From Chitinophaga sp. 180180018-3 (lineage in GTDB: Bacteria; Bacteroidota; Bacteroidia; Chitinophagales; Chitinophagaceae): 64,000 nucleotides of DNA. Both the position numbers and the translations under genes were made by a program. The notes under the pieces were generated by a model, which did not search any database, was not told where the DNA came from, and worked only from the letters and a program-made list of their open reading frames with translations. The stretch spans positions 5,146,001 to 5,210,000 of the forward strand of contig NZ_CP140772.1 in the NCBI RefSeq assembly GCF_037893185.1, in the 5' to 3' direction. Positions 35,566-46,423 of this stretch are shown here, one piece after another; within the stretch, counting starts at the first letter, position 1, and each line of letters starts with the position of its first letter.

Positions 35566-35741
35566 CGAGAAGTGGCAGCTGGAAATTGAGGCGACAGCGC
35601 CGAAGTAAGTTAGAACACCGATATCCCGACGGTCATACAATTAATTCACTCAGGCTATATCAAAAAATTAAGTTTCATTTATTATTTTTTCAATATTTAA
35701 CTATGTTCTGTACCAACTTTCAAATTGCAAATCGTTTATCA

Positions 35742-38700
35742 TTAATTCGCACTTCCTATGGCAGTTATTGTATCTACTCCACCTGTTTTATCAGATTGAA
35801 CCTTAATTTCTCCAGAGAATGAGCCAGGTACAGGCGGGCAGAATGAGATTACAATTGATTGTGTTTGTCCGGGAGTAATTGTGCCACTTAACCAGTTTGT
35901 CCCAAACGGATGAGGGGTCAATATATTTTGGATAAATAAAGGTTCTGTTCCTATATTTTTAATGGTTAATGTTCGGTAATTACATGAACTTGTCGGCCCT
36001 ATACTTACAGTGCCACAATCGAGATTTCCTGAGAGCTCAATAATTTTCGTACCTATAACAGTAACTTTTGAATCTATATTATTGCTACCAACCGCATCTG
36101 AACTAAACTGAATAACGTCAGTAAAAGTTCCCTTTGCGGAACTAGTATAAGAGATGTCCATTCGAATTGATTCTCCAGGGGCTAAAGAAAAGGGAAACAC
36201 ATTATTTATGCTGTACCCCTGTGGAAGCAGAACATTTGTAACAGTTACCGCGAGTGTACCTGTATTAGTAATCACAATATTTTTTGTGATTGATTGACCC
36301 GCGGAAACTTGCCCCCAATCAAGATTCTGGTCAGACAGACTTATCCTTTTGATCCCCATATACTGATATCCAATGTTCTTAACAATCTGCTTTTTATCGT
36401 CCCTGATAACGGCCAGTCTTCCAAATTGATCATATTCATAATAGGTAGTAATATTGTTGGGCGCTGTCTCGGATGTCATTCCAGTCAGTGGAGAATAGCA
36501 ATATGAATACACATGACTATTCGGAAGTCCGGCACGCAACTGTTGTATTGCAGATTTTATATCCTCATCATCATAACTCAGGGCCAATTGTGACAGCCTA
36601 TTAGTTCCCAATAAAGCCACAATATCATTATAGCCGGCATTCATCACTTTAGCAATAGGATAATTTCTATTATAACCCCATAAATAGGAACTCAGTCCAT
36701 TAGTTTCAGATATAACTTCAAGTATGTTACCTCTATCATCATACTTGGAATAATATATTTTTTCTTTATATCTGTTATCAAACAAGAATCCAGCTGTAGT
36801 GGAGTAGGTTCCGGCAAATTCACCTGCAGAAATCGGAATATTCGTTTCAAAATCGTAAACGCGTTCTTGTTTCAGATCCTTAAAATGAGTTAGCCTACTT
36901 CCTATAACAAAAGCTCGTCCGGACTTTATAATGGAAGATGTTCTTTCTATTGGAAACCTTATTACGTTATTGTCGACCAAGGCTTTGATATCGTAAATTT
37001 TATCTGTTGCCGGGGCGGATGTGCTAATTGTATAATCACCAGGATACTTATATTGGACCATTTTCTGATTCCCTATTGCATCAAAAGACCTAACAGCTCT
37101 TAATTGAAAAGTAGTACTATCATAATCATATTCATTTCCTGTAATTACCTGACCATTCGGCGTATAATCTATAATTGTTTCTTTCCTGAGATAGGGATAA
37201 AAAGTATACAATGGAAAGGCTATCATGGTCGTATTTAGCGCTGAATTCTGTACCCGACTTACAGCTCTAACATAACTATTATATCGTTTCACATCCTGGT
37301 TATACTCATTGATCGTCTCTCTTTTCAGCATACTATCAGTTGTATAAACTTTCTTTTTCAGGATCAATCCCCTTTCAATGTCAAGCCTGCTATACAGTTT
37401 TTTATAATACTTCGAACTCTCTATAAAATTGCCTGTTTGAGTGATTGGTTCCTTATCCAAGAACCCATTATCCTGGTTACTATAGATGAAAGACGTAAAT
37501 CCATTACCTGTTCTTTCTGTTACCTGAGAATAGGCAATATGATTCCCATTAGTGGTATTCATATAATTTAGTGGTAAGCTACTGAACTTAAAATAAGTTC
37601 CGTCTCCGGGAGACTCATAGTATACAGGCTCTCCGGCCAATACCCCGCTTGAAAGGGTATTTCCCCCCAAATAATCTTTTGTATAAAAATATTCCTTTAC
37701 TTGCGTAGTACTGGACATCGCATCATAAGTGCTGATTTTTCTAATGCGAAGGCCTCCAGCTAATTTATTTGATGAATTTGTTTGTATTAATAAGGACGGT
37801 GATTGTTTCACTACTGACGAATAAGTATGTGGTTCAAAGAAAAATTCAGTATATCCTCCTGTTGGATAAATAATTTTTTTGATTATCTCAGCATCCATCA
37901 ATGCTGCATCTGGTTCCCTTGATTGATAATATGCCGCGATATCCGGGCTAACGGTCACGTTACCCTGACTACTTGCCCCTCCAAAGAAGTTCTTCCCATT
38001 GTAATAGCCCCAATGATCTAACAAGCCAGAGTAATAACCAGGCAATAATTTAGCGGTGTATTCAACTTTATAACTATACTGAATATTGTTTCCTGCTGAG
38101 ACCTTCTTTATTTCTTTTAGTTTCAATCTCTCACTTGGCTTCTCAATATAACTAAAAGCATATTTTACAACTGGCTTATTTCTGACTGACATTGAAATTG
38201 TATCCAGTTTATAGTAATTCAGATTCTGAAAGTCCGCCGGACATAAATCCTGAGATATAGGTTTGACATTATATGGAGGTCTTAGCTCATTCGATAACGA
38301 CCTAACAAACGAACAGGTAATATCATTGGCTTTAATGCTATCAAGATTTGATCCGTATATTAGAAACTTATTTGTCTGATTTACATCGCGAGTAAAGTAT
38401 GGCAAGTTCGTAATTGGTATTCCTGCTACTACCGTAGCGGATACTTCGCTATATACTGCCTGCTGAATATTTTTAAACCTGGAGTAGTGGAACTTTATAT
38501 GAACTCCAGTTGGTAATATAATTTCTGTAAGATGCCATGCAGAAGCCTGTACATGATGAGGCCAATCTGAATTGCCTATAATTGGCAGTCCACCATGTGT
38601 ATTATATACGGCCTCCATAGTTGCAGATACAGATTGTGAGAATTCAACTCCATTAATATCTCCGCCAAAAACATACTGAGTTCCATCATTTGTTGTCAGA

Positions 38701-39353
38701 GTAAACTTGGAGATAATTCTGGGTAGGGTTAACGATCCCATCAAAACACCTGATACGTTTTCCTGAATTTCGTGCGTTAATTTCAGGCTCAGATTGTCTT
38801 TTGAACGAACTACCCATTTCCTCTCATGATTTAACATAAAAACGCCACTGATTCCATTAACATTAAATGTAAATTCATCAGGAAACTGATCTATATCAGA
38901 AACATGTGCATTCAAATATTCCGTGGAATACCAATTGCTCACTCCCAATTCTGTACAACGATCGTAATATGCATAATATGGGCTAGAGGTCGAGATATGG
39001 GTATATTCATCAAAAAAACCATTAGTTTGTCTTTTAATGACACCTCCAGCTACCAGACTCCAATTCAACCCTACCAACCCAGGGTGATCATCAGGTCTGC
39101 AGCCACTCGCATCATAAACTAATGAAATAGGAACAGAAAATGATCCTGTTGTTACATCTGTGATTGGAATAGATATATCAACTGTTCCAGTAAATAAAGA
39201 GACTGGAATATCCCCAAATTTTCCTAATGAACTGGCATTGGGTGTTTGAATACTTACCGCTGCACCCAATTCTTTTTGAGCCGAAACTTTAAAGCCAACG
39301 AAAGAAAAAACTAGATATAGGCATAGAAGTTTCAATGGAATTCTACGTAACAT
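35742..39353 (-). CDS. Large secreted YD/RHS-like protein with two C-terminal ASH-type domains
   Basis: A 1203-residue protein with a signal peptide (LLCLYLVFSFVGFKVSAQ). The N-terminus has the Bacteroidota start seen before YD-type shells (IPVSLFTGTVDISIPI, VPISLVYDASG, GLNWSLVAGG). The body has YD-type strands (YDYDSTTFQLRAVRSFDAIG, YYSKYDDRGNILEVI, YYEYDQFGRLAVIRDDKKQI), but there is no RHS-associated core. Instead residues about 1010-1203 form two tandem Ig-like domains of the ASPM/SPD-2/Hydin type (LDWGQVSAGQSITKNIVITN, FPFSLAPGESIRM; then LDCGTVSIGPTSS, LTIKNIGTEPLFIQNI, GTITPGQTQSIVISF). It is probably a surface structural or adhesion protein. It has no autocleavage core, so it is not a standard RHS toxin. 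Confidence 0.8.
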   Translation of the reverse strand: MLRRIPLKLLCLYLVFSFVGFKVSAQKELGAAVSIQTPNASSLGKFGDIPVSLFTGTVDISIPITDVTTGSFSVPISLVYDASGCRPDDHPGLVGLNWSLVAGGVIKRQTNGFFDEYTHISTSSPYYAYYDRCTELGVSNWYSTEYLNAHVSDIDQFPDEFTFNVNGISGVFMLNHERKWVVRSKDNLSLKLTHEIQENVSGVLMGSLTLPRIISKFTLTTNDGTQYVFGGDINGVEFSQSVSATMEAVYNTHGGLPIIGNSDWPHHVQASAWHLTEIILPTGVHIKFHYSRFKNIQQAVYSEVSATVVAGIPITNLPYFTRDVNQTNKFLIYGSNLDSIKANDITCSFVRSLSNELRPPYNVKPISQDLCPADFQNLNYYKLDTISMSVRNKPVVKYAFSYIEKPSERLKLKEIKKVSAGNNIQYSYKVEYTAKLLPGYYSGLLDHWGYYNGKNFFGGASSQGNVTVSPDIAAYYQSREPDAALMDAEIIKKIIYPTGGYTEFFFEPHTYSSVVKQSPSLLIQTNSSNKLAGGLRIRKISTYDAMSSTTQVKEYFYTKDYLGGNTLSSGVLAGEPVYYESPGDGTYFKFSSLPLNYMNTTNGNHIAYSQVTERTGNGFTSFIYSNQDNGFLDKEPITQTGNFIESSKYYKKLYSRLDIERGLILKKKVYTTDSMLKRETINEYNQDVKRYNSYVRAVSRVQNSALNTTMIAFPLYTFYPYLRKETIIDYTPNGQVITGNEYDYDSTTFQLRAVRSFDAIGNQKMVQYKYPGDYTISTSAPATDKIYDIKALVDNNVIRFPIERTSSIIKSGRAFVIGSRLTHFKDLKQERVYDFETNIPISAGEFAGTYSTTAGFLFDNRYKEKIYYSKYDDRGNILEVISETNGLSSYLWGYNRNYPIAKVMNAGYNDIVALLGTNRLSQLALSYDDEDIKSAIQQLRAGLPNSHVYSYCYSPLTGMTSETAPNNITTYYEYDQFGRLAVIRDDKKQIVKNIGYQYMGIKRISLSDQNLDWGQVSAGQSITKNIVITNTGTLAVTVTNVLLPQGYSINNVFPFSLAPGESIRMDISYTSSAKGTFTDVIQFSSDAVGSNNIDSKVTVIGTKIIELSGNLDCGTVSIGPTSSCNYRTLTIKNIGTEPLFIQNILTPHPFGTNWLSGTITPGQTQSIVISFCPPVPGSFSGEIKVQSDKTGGVDTITAIGSAN

Positions 39354-39516
39354 AGGATTAAATTAGATAAATAATAAATTGGGTTGACACACTATCGCTC
39401 TATTTGTGTCTTTATTAAATTTCGAAAACAAATAGCTCCTCTATATTCTCCATCGTTCTCAGTACATAGTAAGCTCTAGACACTAAATATTGAACAGCGA
39501 ATCGAGTACTTCAGGT

Positions 39517-40368
39517 TTACCATTTGTATGGTCCGTTTGATAAAATTATCTCAAAAGTGCTCTTCTGTTCATAAGGGGTATCCAATTTGATGAGCCAATA
39601 CAACTCCTTCCCTTTTTTATCCTTTACGGATTCCCATCTTCCATGTTTGTATGTAATGACACGGATTCTATAACAGGTACTATTATCACATTCAAAGTTC
39701 TTATACTTTTCTCCTTTTTTTTGAACTGCTCTAATTGCATCCAAGTCCAGCCCTTGCTGAATATCCAGAAAATCCAACCATCCATCGTGATTAACATCAC
39801 CATACCTTAACCCAGTTATATCATCCGTATATGATAAATATTTAATACTTGTATCTGCACCGAACACTGAAATAACAGCATATGTATAAACCCTACATAA
39901 ACTTCCAGAACAATTATCATCTGGTCCCGCCACCCCTGTAACGAAAGAAGCACTATTGTATGAAAAACAACTGCGGGAATCATATTGAAACCTCGTCCAA
40001 CACCTTAATGTATCTTTTAAAAACACCTTTTTTCCAATTCCCAGAAAACTATTACAGTTATCCAGGTCAGTGATACTTTTTGACTTATTTTTCAATTTAA
40101 AATATTGCTTCACTAGTCCATTGTTTCTGACAACCTGATACTGGCCATTGACCAATATAGTATCATATCTTTCTTTCATCAGCCTCCTCTTGTCCATGCG
40201 AATACCAGGTGTATTCGTAAGACTGTCAATAAACTCCTTTAAAGTCCTCCGTTTTACCGGAGGTTGTTTACTGTTACCTAAATATATGCAGTCAATTTCA
40301 CCAACGGTATTGGCAGTTGTTATCAATACACTGCATATCAGGCCAATCAATAATAACCAATATCTCAT
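39517..40368 (-). CDS. Exported protein coupled to the RHS gene, candidate immunity protein
   Basis: A 283-residue protein with a signal peptide (MRYWLLLIGLICSVLITTAN) and six or more Cys residues (CNSFLGIGKK, RCWTRFQYDSRSCF, NCSGSLCRVYTY, FECDNSTCYRI), suggesting a disulfide-bonded periplasmic or surface protein. It contains a calcium-loop-like YGDVNHDGWLDFLDIQQGLD (dockerin/EF-hand pattern). Its ATG directly follows the stop of the RHS gene (TAAATG), a position where immunity genes sit. If the RHS toxin acts in the periplasm, an exported partner fits. I do not recognise a family; the immunity role is inferred from position, coupling and export. Confidence 0.65.
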   Translation of the reverse strand: MRYWLLLIGLICSVLITTANTVGEIDCIYLGNSKQPPVKRRTLKEFIDSLTNTPGIRMDKRRLMKERYDTILVNGQYQVVRNNGLVKQYFKLKNKSKSITDLDNCNSFLGIGKKVFLKDTLRCWTRFQYDSRSCFSYNSASFVTGVAGPDDNCSGSLCRVYTYAVISVFGADTSIKYLSYTDDITGLRYGDVNHDGWLDFLDIQQGLDLDAIRAVQKKGEKYKNFECDNSTCYRIRVITYKHGRWESVKDKKGKELYWLIKLDTPYEQKSTFEIILSNGPYKW

Positions 40369-43300
40369 TTATCTTTTCTTTTTATAATAATCTGAAAACG
40401 TTACAAAGATATTACCATGATAGGAAGCCGTTATGATATATTTATATCCATTTGATGCATTACCAAGATGTGCTGGATGATTAGCAGAAGTAGCTTCCCC
40501 TTTAAAAATACCTGTGCTGGACCACGTATATCCATTGGCTTGCTGATCTTTGAACATTTTATCATATTTTCCACTAGGCTTCCAGAAGTCTCTTCCATGC
40601 TCCTGTAGGGCACCATTCGAGTAATCCGTTCCCCCACTCAAAACATGTATAGCAGCTGCAAATGCAGATCTCATGCCGGTATTTTTATCTCTTGCTACAT
40701 CACTCATTGCAATAAATGCCCGCTCATATGCAAAGACCTCTGCATTTATTCCAGCCGTTCCTGCAGACTGCTTATAATTCGTATTTAATGCATCCCGCAT
40801 TGAATTAATATTATCAAATCCATAATACTCATCCTTTGCATTTATACGGTTATTCAGCATCCCCAGTGAAGCTTTCTGAGCGTCGGGATCCGATGTATTC
40901 TCATTATAAGTCCAGGCCGCCATCTCCACAAAAGTACTTTTATCCACCCCCGTGGTAGCTGTGATGTCTGTAACTTTGTTCATATCAATGACTGACATTA
41001 TCACGCCACCTCCCGCCGGAGAAGTTAATTTAATACCACCATCAGCAACTGCATATACTTTGTTATCATTCTTTCCATCGGTTCCAATATAGCTTCCATC
41101 CATCTTATAGTAATCTCCTGGTACCATCCCATCTGCATCAATAAACCGTATTGGGTTATCGAATGCATAATTGTATGGAGAATAACGGCGCATCTGATCT
41201 GCCATAGGATCAATTACATGCCACCTTCCTATCTGATGGTCATACATCCTTGCCGCATAATCATACCAGTCCAATCCACTCCCATCCTTGAACTCTTTAC
41301 TCTGTAATTCTTTGCCATTATATTTCAATCGATTCTCCGGGTAATTCGAACCTTTAAGCGCATTCGCACTTATCCCCGCCATTGTGAGCCCAAATGGATA
41401 GTAATGCGTTTCCTCCAGCAACGGACCACTACTATGAGACACCACCAGATTATCAAAGAACACATCCTGTCCACTCTCATTACTGGTGTAAATATATACA
41501 AAACCTGTCTTCTCTATCACCATTCGATCTGTAGCCAGCGTTTGTAAAGCATCAGGTGTTCCCTGTACCTGTTTTACACCACTGTTGGTATTCACCATAT
41601 TAAACTGATCGTCGAACAATACATAATTAAGATAGGCTCGTGGCTTATCCGACAGATTCTGACCAGGATCTTTTTGTTTCAACTGATCATACGCCGTGTT
41701 ATTAAATACTACTGCCATCGGGGAACCGGGCCCCGTGGCCCCGTGTACACCATCCGAAATACCTCCGCCTCCGAAAGCCTGCAGTAGAGCCGTCAGCATA
41801 TCGGCAGTATTGGTGGCAGGAACATTTGCCGCTGTGCTCTTATAAAAGGCCTTGCTACCTAACTGTAAAGTATCCCCCACCATCACGCGCAAAACCAGCG
41901 ACGGACCAATTTTTTGCCCATTGGTGGCATTGAGCCTGGCCACATAATCATTAGGTGACGTAGTCGGATCTGAAGGATAGCCTACCGGTTTAGCCGAACG
42001 GGTATTGTCAATATTGCTGAACAGGGCTGTTTCCTTAGCTGCTGCCGAGGCTTCCATCGTAGCCGCATATATGGTAAAATCTGTCTGCTCCGTGAGTACC
42101 ATCCGCACATCCCCAAGATGATCCTTTACAAAGTAATCGTACACATACTGTACAGGTTGATTGGCTTGAAACACTGCGCGTACCCGGCCTTCTTCATGAC
42201 CCAGGAACTGCAGCGTGTCATTCCGGTAAACAAAGCCACCAATATAGTCTGTAGTTGTTACCCGGGGTGTACTACCGGTATTATCAGTCACAATCTTCTG
42301 AAGTTTTGCACCTGCGGCATCATACAGATATTTAATCCGTCCTTTGCCTGTAATGACAATACTATCCGGCAGATTCAGGTGATTATAGGTAATGGCTGAA
42401 ATATTCTTATTGAGATCATATTTCAGGTTACCATTCGCATCATAGTCGTAATCATCCCCGGTATTGGTGCCATTGATAAAATCACCCAACTTAGCACTGG
42501 CGGTATTGGTAGGATCAGCTACCGCTGCCAGTTTGTTACTCCCTGGTTTGTAAGTGTAGGTTAACTGATCTATCTGCATTTTAGTAGCACCAGCCATGCC
42601 CATCTGGTTCATCGTCTGGATATTCCCGTTGGCATCGAAGGTCAGGTTACTAACGGAAAAGTCTTTCTGATCGCTGGTCCAGTTAGTACTACCGCTGTTC
42701 TGCTGGGAGAAAGGCGCTGAAACAAGCCGGTTAACCTGGTCGTAGTTATAGCCATAAGCCCGGGCAATGCCATCGCTGCGGCTCTTCCAGGTGCTACCTG
42801 CTATATTGCCATTATATTGCAATGCTGTGAATCCTGAGTCATAGGCCAGTGTTTGCCCAAACCAATTGGAGCTACTGCCCGTGGTACTGGCAAAAGGCCG
42901 GTTAATACCAGTCAGCCAGCCACGGATATTATAATCATAGGTCAGCGTTTCCAGCTGAGTGGTACCAGTTATACCTAAACGCTTTGTTTTTAGCCGGCCC
43001 AACTCATCGTAGGTGTTTGTAGCCACTACCTTATCCTGAGAAGGTGCTGCATCATTCAATCGCTTTTTCACACTTTTAAGTCTGCCAGCTGCATCGTAAG
43101 CCATCATGGTCAACACGGTGGTTTGTGGAGCAGTGCGGCTGCGCAGATTCTTATGCCGGAGGTAGGTACTGAGTACTTTCCCGTTGAAGTCGTACAGGCT
43201 GGTAATTACATCCAACCCTCCGGAGGTATTTTCTGACAACGTTTGTATTAACCGGCCTTTATCATTATAGTAATTAGTAGTGGTTAACCACTGGTTAGTT

Positions 43301-44919
43301 CCCAATACCCTCACTTTAGTACCTGTTACAAGCCCTCTTGTCATTGAACTGGCGGTGGCAGGTAATGCTTCCGCATTGGGGCTACCATCAGCCTGAGGTT
43401 TAGAGATATCGCCACTGGCATACCCCTGTGCTCCCGTGAAGGAATAATCGTTATAATAAGTATAGGTTAATGGCGTCAGTGAATCCTTCGGGATACTGGG
43501 AAGAGTGTTGGATGCTGTAATAGTGCTATTACCACTGGTAGCGCTGCCATTAATTTGCAAGGTTGTCTCTGCTCCATCACTGGTAACAAAACCATCCACC
43601 ATGTCAACAGTATTGGTAGCCTCGTAGAGAGGCTTGCCATCGTAGTTATCCAGGATCAGGTTTGCCTGTGCAGGAAAGTCATAGCTTACACTCTGGGTAC
43701 TACCGCCGGTGGCATTGTTAATGGCTGCCTGTAACGACTCCCTGGTGGCGCTCGAATTTTTATACAATGCAGTCATAACCGGCCTGTTCAGCCCATCATA
43801 AAAAGTTGCCAGCCAGTTTTTCCCTTTTATATTACCGTCCTGAACAAACGCGAGTCTGTTCCTCGCGTCATATATCATCATTGTAGAATCAGCCCCCGGA
43901 ACTTTCTTTACAATCATCCGGTTACGGCCATCGTAACGATACATAAAGCATAATTCTGCAGCAATAGATGGGCTGATGATCCAGCCAGCACCAAGAGCGA
44001 CTTCCACCGCTTTGGGTGACATTACAAAACGAAGATTCCCTAAATCATCATAGGCATAATAAGTACAGAGCCATCCCATATGAGCAGTACCGGGTACTGC
44101 TAACAACTGAACTTTCTTCAGAAGAATACGATCTTCTTTATCCTTATATTCTACTACCTGATTACCCATCTCATCAATGCTAATCTTTTTATACAACTGA
44201 CCCGCTGCATATATCCGCCCCACACCACTGGTAGGTATCGCCTGTTCCCCTGTGAATTCCCATATCCTTACAGAATCATTTACAGTGTTGGTCAAATACT
44301 GGACTTCTAACGGCCGATTACCACCTCTTTCTGCTCCCGAAAGATCATTCTTAGCCCAGTTAGCTCCAGGCGCATAAGTTCTTAATACCCTGTTCAATGG
44401 AGACGCTTCGTAATCAATTCTGCTATAGTACACATTTTCACCTGGGTTGGATAATTGGTAAAAGGTTTTCTGTTCGTAAAAGGGGTCGGTCTTAAAGGCC
44501 CCATCACTGACTGAGGCCGTATAAGGCAGGTATTTAGTTTCTTCCCTTCCAAAAGCATCATATATCACTGGCGTTACCAAATCCTTGCCGCCTGGACTAA
44601 TTGTCTTCACCACTGTTTGAAGGAGCCGCCCCAACCCATCAAAATATTGTGTTGTTTGTCTGACCTGATCTGCCGTACGGGCAGCAGCGGCCACATAAGC
44701 CGTGTCTGTCGTTGCTACTGCTGGCTCCCAAGTGCGAACATAATTGACGGGCATTGTCATTGTATATGTACCTGGAATTGATATCGAATTTGCAGTTGGC
44801 CGAATTGTAGCTGATGGGGTCTGGGCTTTTAAGAGAGATCCGGTAACTAAAAAAAGAAAAGTACTAACCACCTGTCGGGATAAAAGCAAACTACTGATAT
44901 ATTTCAAGTTCATAATCAT
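40369..44919 (-). CDS. RHS repeat protein with DUF6443-type N-terminus and variable toxin-like C-terminus
   Basis: A 1516-residue secreted protein (signal peptide ending LLKAQ, residue 33). A DUF6443-type segment (about 90-230: [31 protein letters not shown]) leads into YD repeats ([54 protein letters not shown]). The RHS-associated core is at about 1170-1264 ([64 protein letters not shown]). The residues after 1265 (40369-41127) are a non-RHS C-terminal domain of about 250 residues ([54 protein letters not shown]). That pattern resembles SleB-type cell-wall hydrolases (acid, LNR, GA motifs), suggesting a peptidoglycan-directed toxin. This last point is a weak inference. A second ATG lies at 44913. 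Confidence 0.85.
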   Translation of the reverse strand: MIMNLKYISSLLLSRQVVSTFLFLVTGSLLKAQTPSATIRPTANSISIPGTYTMTMPVNYVRTWEPAVATTDTAYVAAAARTADQVRQTTQYFDGLGRLLQTVVKTISPGGKDLVTPVIYDAFGREETKYLPYTASVSDGAFKTDPFYEQKTFYQLSNPGENVYYSRIDYEASPLNRVLRTYAPGANWAKNDLSGAERGGNRPLEVQYLTNTVNDSVRIWEFTGEQAIPTSGVGRIYAAGQLYKKISIDEMGNQVVEYKDKEDRILLKKVQLLAVPGTAHMGWLCTYYAYDDLGNLRFVMSPKAVEVALGAGWIISPSIAAELCFMYRYDGRNRMIVKKVPGADSTMMIYDARNRLAFVQDGNIKGKNWLATFYDGLNRPVMTALYKNSSATRESLQAAINNATGGSTQSVSYDFPAQANLILDNYDGKPLYEATNTVDMVDGFVTSDGAETTLQINGSATSGNSTITASNTLPSIPKDSLTPLTYTYYNDYSFTGAQGYASGDISKPQADGSPNAEALPATASSMTRGLVTGTKVRVLGTNQWLTTTNYYNDKGRLIQTLSENTSGGLDVITSLYDFNGKVLSTYLRHKNLRSRTAPQTTVLTMMAYDAAGRLKSVKKRLNDAAPSQDKVVATNTYDELGRLKTKRLGITGTTQLETLTYDYNIRGWLTGINRPFASTTGSSSNWFGQTLAYDSGFTALQYNGNIAGSTWKSRSDGIARAYGYNYDQVNRLVSAPFSQQNSGSTNWTSDQKDFSVSNLTFDANGNIQTMNQMGMAGATKMQIDQLTYTYKPGSNKLAAVADPTNTASAKLGDFINGTNTGDDYDYDANGNLKYDLNKNISAITYNHLNLPDSIVITGKGRIKYLYDAAGAKLQKIVTDNTGSTPRVTTTDYIGGFVYRNDTLQFLGHEEGRVRAVFQANQPVQYVYDYFVKDHLGDVRMVLTEQTDFTIYAATMEASAAAKETALFSNIDNTRSAKPVGYPSDPTTSPNDYVARLNATNGQKIGPSLVLRVMVGDTLQLGSKAFYKSTAANVPATNTADMLTALLQAFGGGGISDGVHGATGPGSPMAVVFNNTAYDQLKQKDPGQNLSDKPRAYLNYVLFDDQFNMVNTNSGVKQVQGTPDALQTLATDRMVIEKTGFVYIYTSNESGQDVFFDNLVVSHSSGPLLEETHYYPFGLTMAGISANALKGSNYPENRLKYNGKELQSKEFKDGSGLDWYDYAARMYDHQIGRWHVIDPMADQMRRYSPYNYAFDNPIRFIDADGMVPGDYYKMDGSYIGTDGKNDNKVYAVADGGIKLTSPAGGGVIMSVIDMNKVTDITATTGVDKSTFVEMAAWTYNENTSDPDAQKASLGMLNNRINAKDEYYGFDNINSMRDALNTNYKQSAGTAGINAEVFAYERAFIAMSDVARDKNTGMRSAFAAAIHVLSGGTDYSNGALQEHGRDFWKPSGKYDKMFKDQQANGYTWSSTGIFKGEATSANHPAHLGNASNGYKYIITASYHGNIFVTFSDYYKKKR

Positions 44920-45414
44920 ATATTATTGAGTAATAGGGTTCATACATACCTGGGGAAATATGCTACTTTGTATGCTTGTTCTCTCAGGGCTCTAAATCGC
45001 TATGAAATAAGCCTGCTCGTTAGTATTCGATAATTCCTGAAAAGAGAAAATACAAATAGCCGTAGATTCACTGATAGGAAAGATGCAATGATTAAAATCG
45101 ATATAGAGATCATCTATTTGAAATGATTTCACACACTATTACATGATAATTTAAAAACAGAATATAGCATATCATACAGGGCCTTTAGCTAAAACTAAGG
45201 TTAACTACAGCGTAAAAGTAACAAAATTATTTAACAACTTGCTGTTATGTATATTCCAAAATAGTTAACTACTACGCATGCTATATACGCACAAAAAAAT
45301 AAACAATTCAGTGTTTTTCCCAGCTTTCGTATTGCTGCCTACAACACCTATTTAAGTGTTGCTACGGAATGAGGAGTATAAATTCACCTGATAAATAACT
45401 ATAGTTTTTAAACA
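44920..45414. other. Intergenic region between RHS gene and HxlR gene, no gene seen
   Basis: This 495-base AT-rich stretch contains no credible open frame on either strand and no clear TAnnTTTG box for the RHS gene. A small hairpin (CAACAC 45342-45347 / GTGTTG 45356-45361) lies beyond the end of the HxlR gene and could contribute to its termination. Confidence 0.45.
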
Positions 45415-45858
45415 CTAACTTCTGGTGATACTTATGTTTGATACGCCTGCAGCGCTTGCCGTTGCTGTCACATCCTGCTTCTTTTCAAGCTCCTCTAAAA
45501 CTACCGCCGGAGTAAACAGGGTATCACGCTGCACTCTTTCTTCCTGCAGATGTGCATACCCCCATAACAGGATCTTTTCTACAACAGGCAACAAAGTTTG
45601 TCCTTCCTGCGTGAGCGTGTACTCTACCCTGGGTGGCACAGCAGCATAGACCTGTTTTGTTACTATTCTTTTCTGTTCAAAAAATCTAAGATTATCGGTC
45701 AACACCTTTTCGCTAAGACCTGGCAACGCTTCTTTAATCGCATTAAACCGGATGGGGCCTGCCCGGAGATGCCACAGAATGCCAATCTGCCATTTACCGC
45801 CGATATATTGAAGTGCATGCTGCACCGGGCAACCGGCTAACATTTCTTTGGGGGCCAT
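45415..45858 (-). CDS. HxlR family transcriptional regulator
   Basis: A 147-residue winged-helix protein with the HxlR pattern: Cys10 in CPVQHALQYIGGKWQIGILW, LRAGPIRFNAIKEALPGLSEKVL (in two parts), the recognition helix NLRFFEQKRIV and the wing VYAAVPPRVEYTLTQEG. HxlR proteins respond to aldehydes, quinones or redox change, often through this Cys. It is divergent from the NTF2-like gene and probably regulates it from the shared 121-base region. Confidence 0.9.
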   Translation of the reverse strand: MAPKEMLAGCPVQHALQYIGGKWQIGILWHLRAGPIRFNAIKEALPGLSEKVLTDNLRFFEQKRIVTKQVYAAVPPRVEYTLTQEGQTLLPVVEKILLWGYAHLQEERVQRDTLFTPAVVLEELEKKQDVTATASAAGVSNISITRS

Positions 45859-45914
45859 GGTAAATCGCTTTAGTTACTCTAAGGTAAGCTAATTACGTGA
45901 ACATAACTGTATCT

Positions 45915-45942
45915 TTTGAGAACGGTATTAAACTTATCTTTG
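45915..45942 (+). promoter_or_regulatory. Probable promoter of the NTF2-like gene
   Basis: TATCTTTG (45935-45942) matches TAnnTTTG, and TTTG at 45915-45918 lies 16 bases upstream. The start codon is 37 bases downstream. It lies in the region shared with the divergent HxlR gene. Confidence 0.6.
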
Positions 45943-45979
45943 CCACATACAAAAGTTCCCTAAAACCAAACCTACCCCA

Positions 45980-46423
45980 ATGAAAAAGATACTATCTGTT
46001 ATTATTTTCTTCGGCATGACACATTTTTCCCTGTCTGCCCAGTCGAAAACGGAAACAACCATCAGGCAACTGGAACAACGCGAATTAGAAGCTATACACA
46101 AAGCTGATACTGCAGCATTATCAAAGATCTGGTCCAAAGATTTCGTTGTAAACAATCCATATGGACAAATTGTAACCGTTCCGGAAATATTTGCCTTCAT
46201 ACGGGAAGGTAAAATTGACTATGCAACAGTAGAAAGAATAGTAGAAAGGGTGACAGTAGTTGAGAATATCGCAATTTCGATGGGAAGAGAAATCGTGACG
46301 CCGGAAAAAGCCACTGAAAATGCGGGAAAGAAGGTAACCAGGCAGTATACGAATATCTGGATAAAGGACAAGAGTTCCTGGCGGATGGTGGCGAGGCAGG
46401 CGACTATTACCAAAATTGAATAA
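45980..46423 (+). CDS. Secreted NTF2-like (SnoaL/DUF4440-type) protein
   Basis: A 147-residue protein with a signal peptide (MKKILSVIIFFGMTHFSLSAQ). The mature domain has the NTF2-like order: TIRQLEQRELEAIHKADTAA (helix), LSKIWSKDFVVNNPYGQIV, EIFAFIREGKIDY, then strands ending in RQYTNIWIKDKSSWRMVARQA (in parts), the DUF4440 pattern. Such proteins bind small molecules or act as isomerases; the substrate is unknown. Probably controlled by the divergent HxlR regulator. Confidence 0.85.
   Translation: MKKILSVIIFFGMTHFSLSAQSKTETTIRQLEQRELEAIHKADTAALSKIWSKDFVVNNPYGQIVTVPEIFAFIREGKIDYATVERIVERVTVVENIAISMGREIVTPEKATENAGKKVTRQYTNIWIKDKSSWRMVARQATITKIE

Larger units (their letters stand above)
35384..35741. 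other. Intergenic region with two inverted repeats and a possible gene tail
   Basis: This 358-base stretch has no complete gene. It contains a 16-base perfect inverted repeat (35404-35448) and an 11-base one (35526-35565). On the plus strand the stretch 35552-35602 reads LPVDDEKWQLEIEATAPK then stop, which looks like the last codons of a truncated gene, but only about 20 codons are open. Confidence 0.4.

Noticed and set aside
45342..45361. Strong terminator after the HxlR gene
   Set aside because: The stem is only six pairs with an 8-base loop and no T run, so it is mentioned only as a weak possibility.
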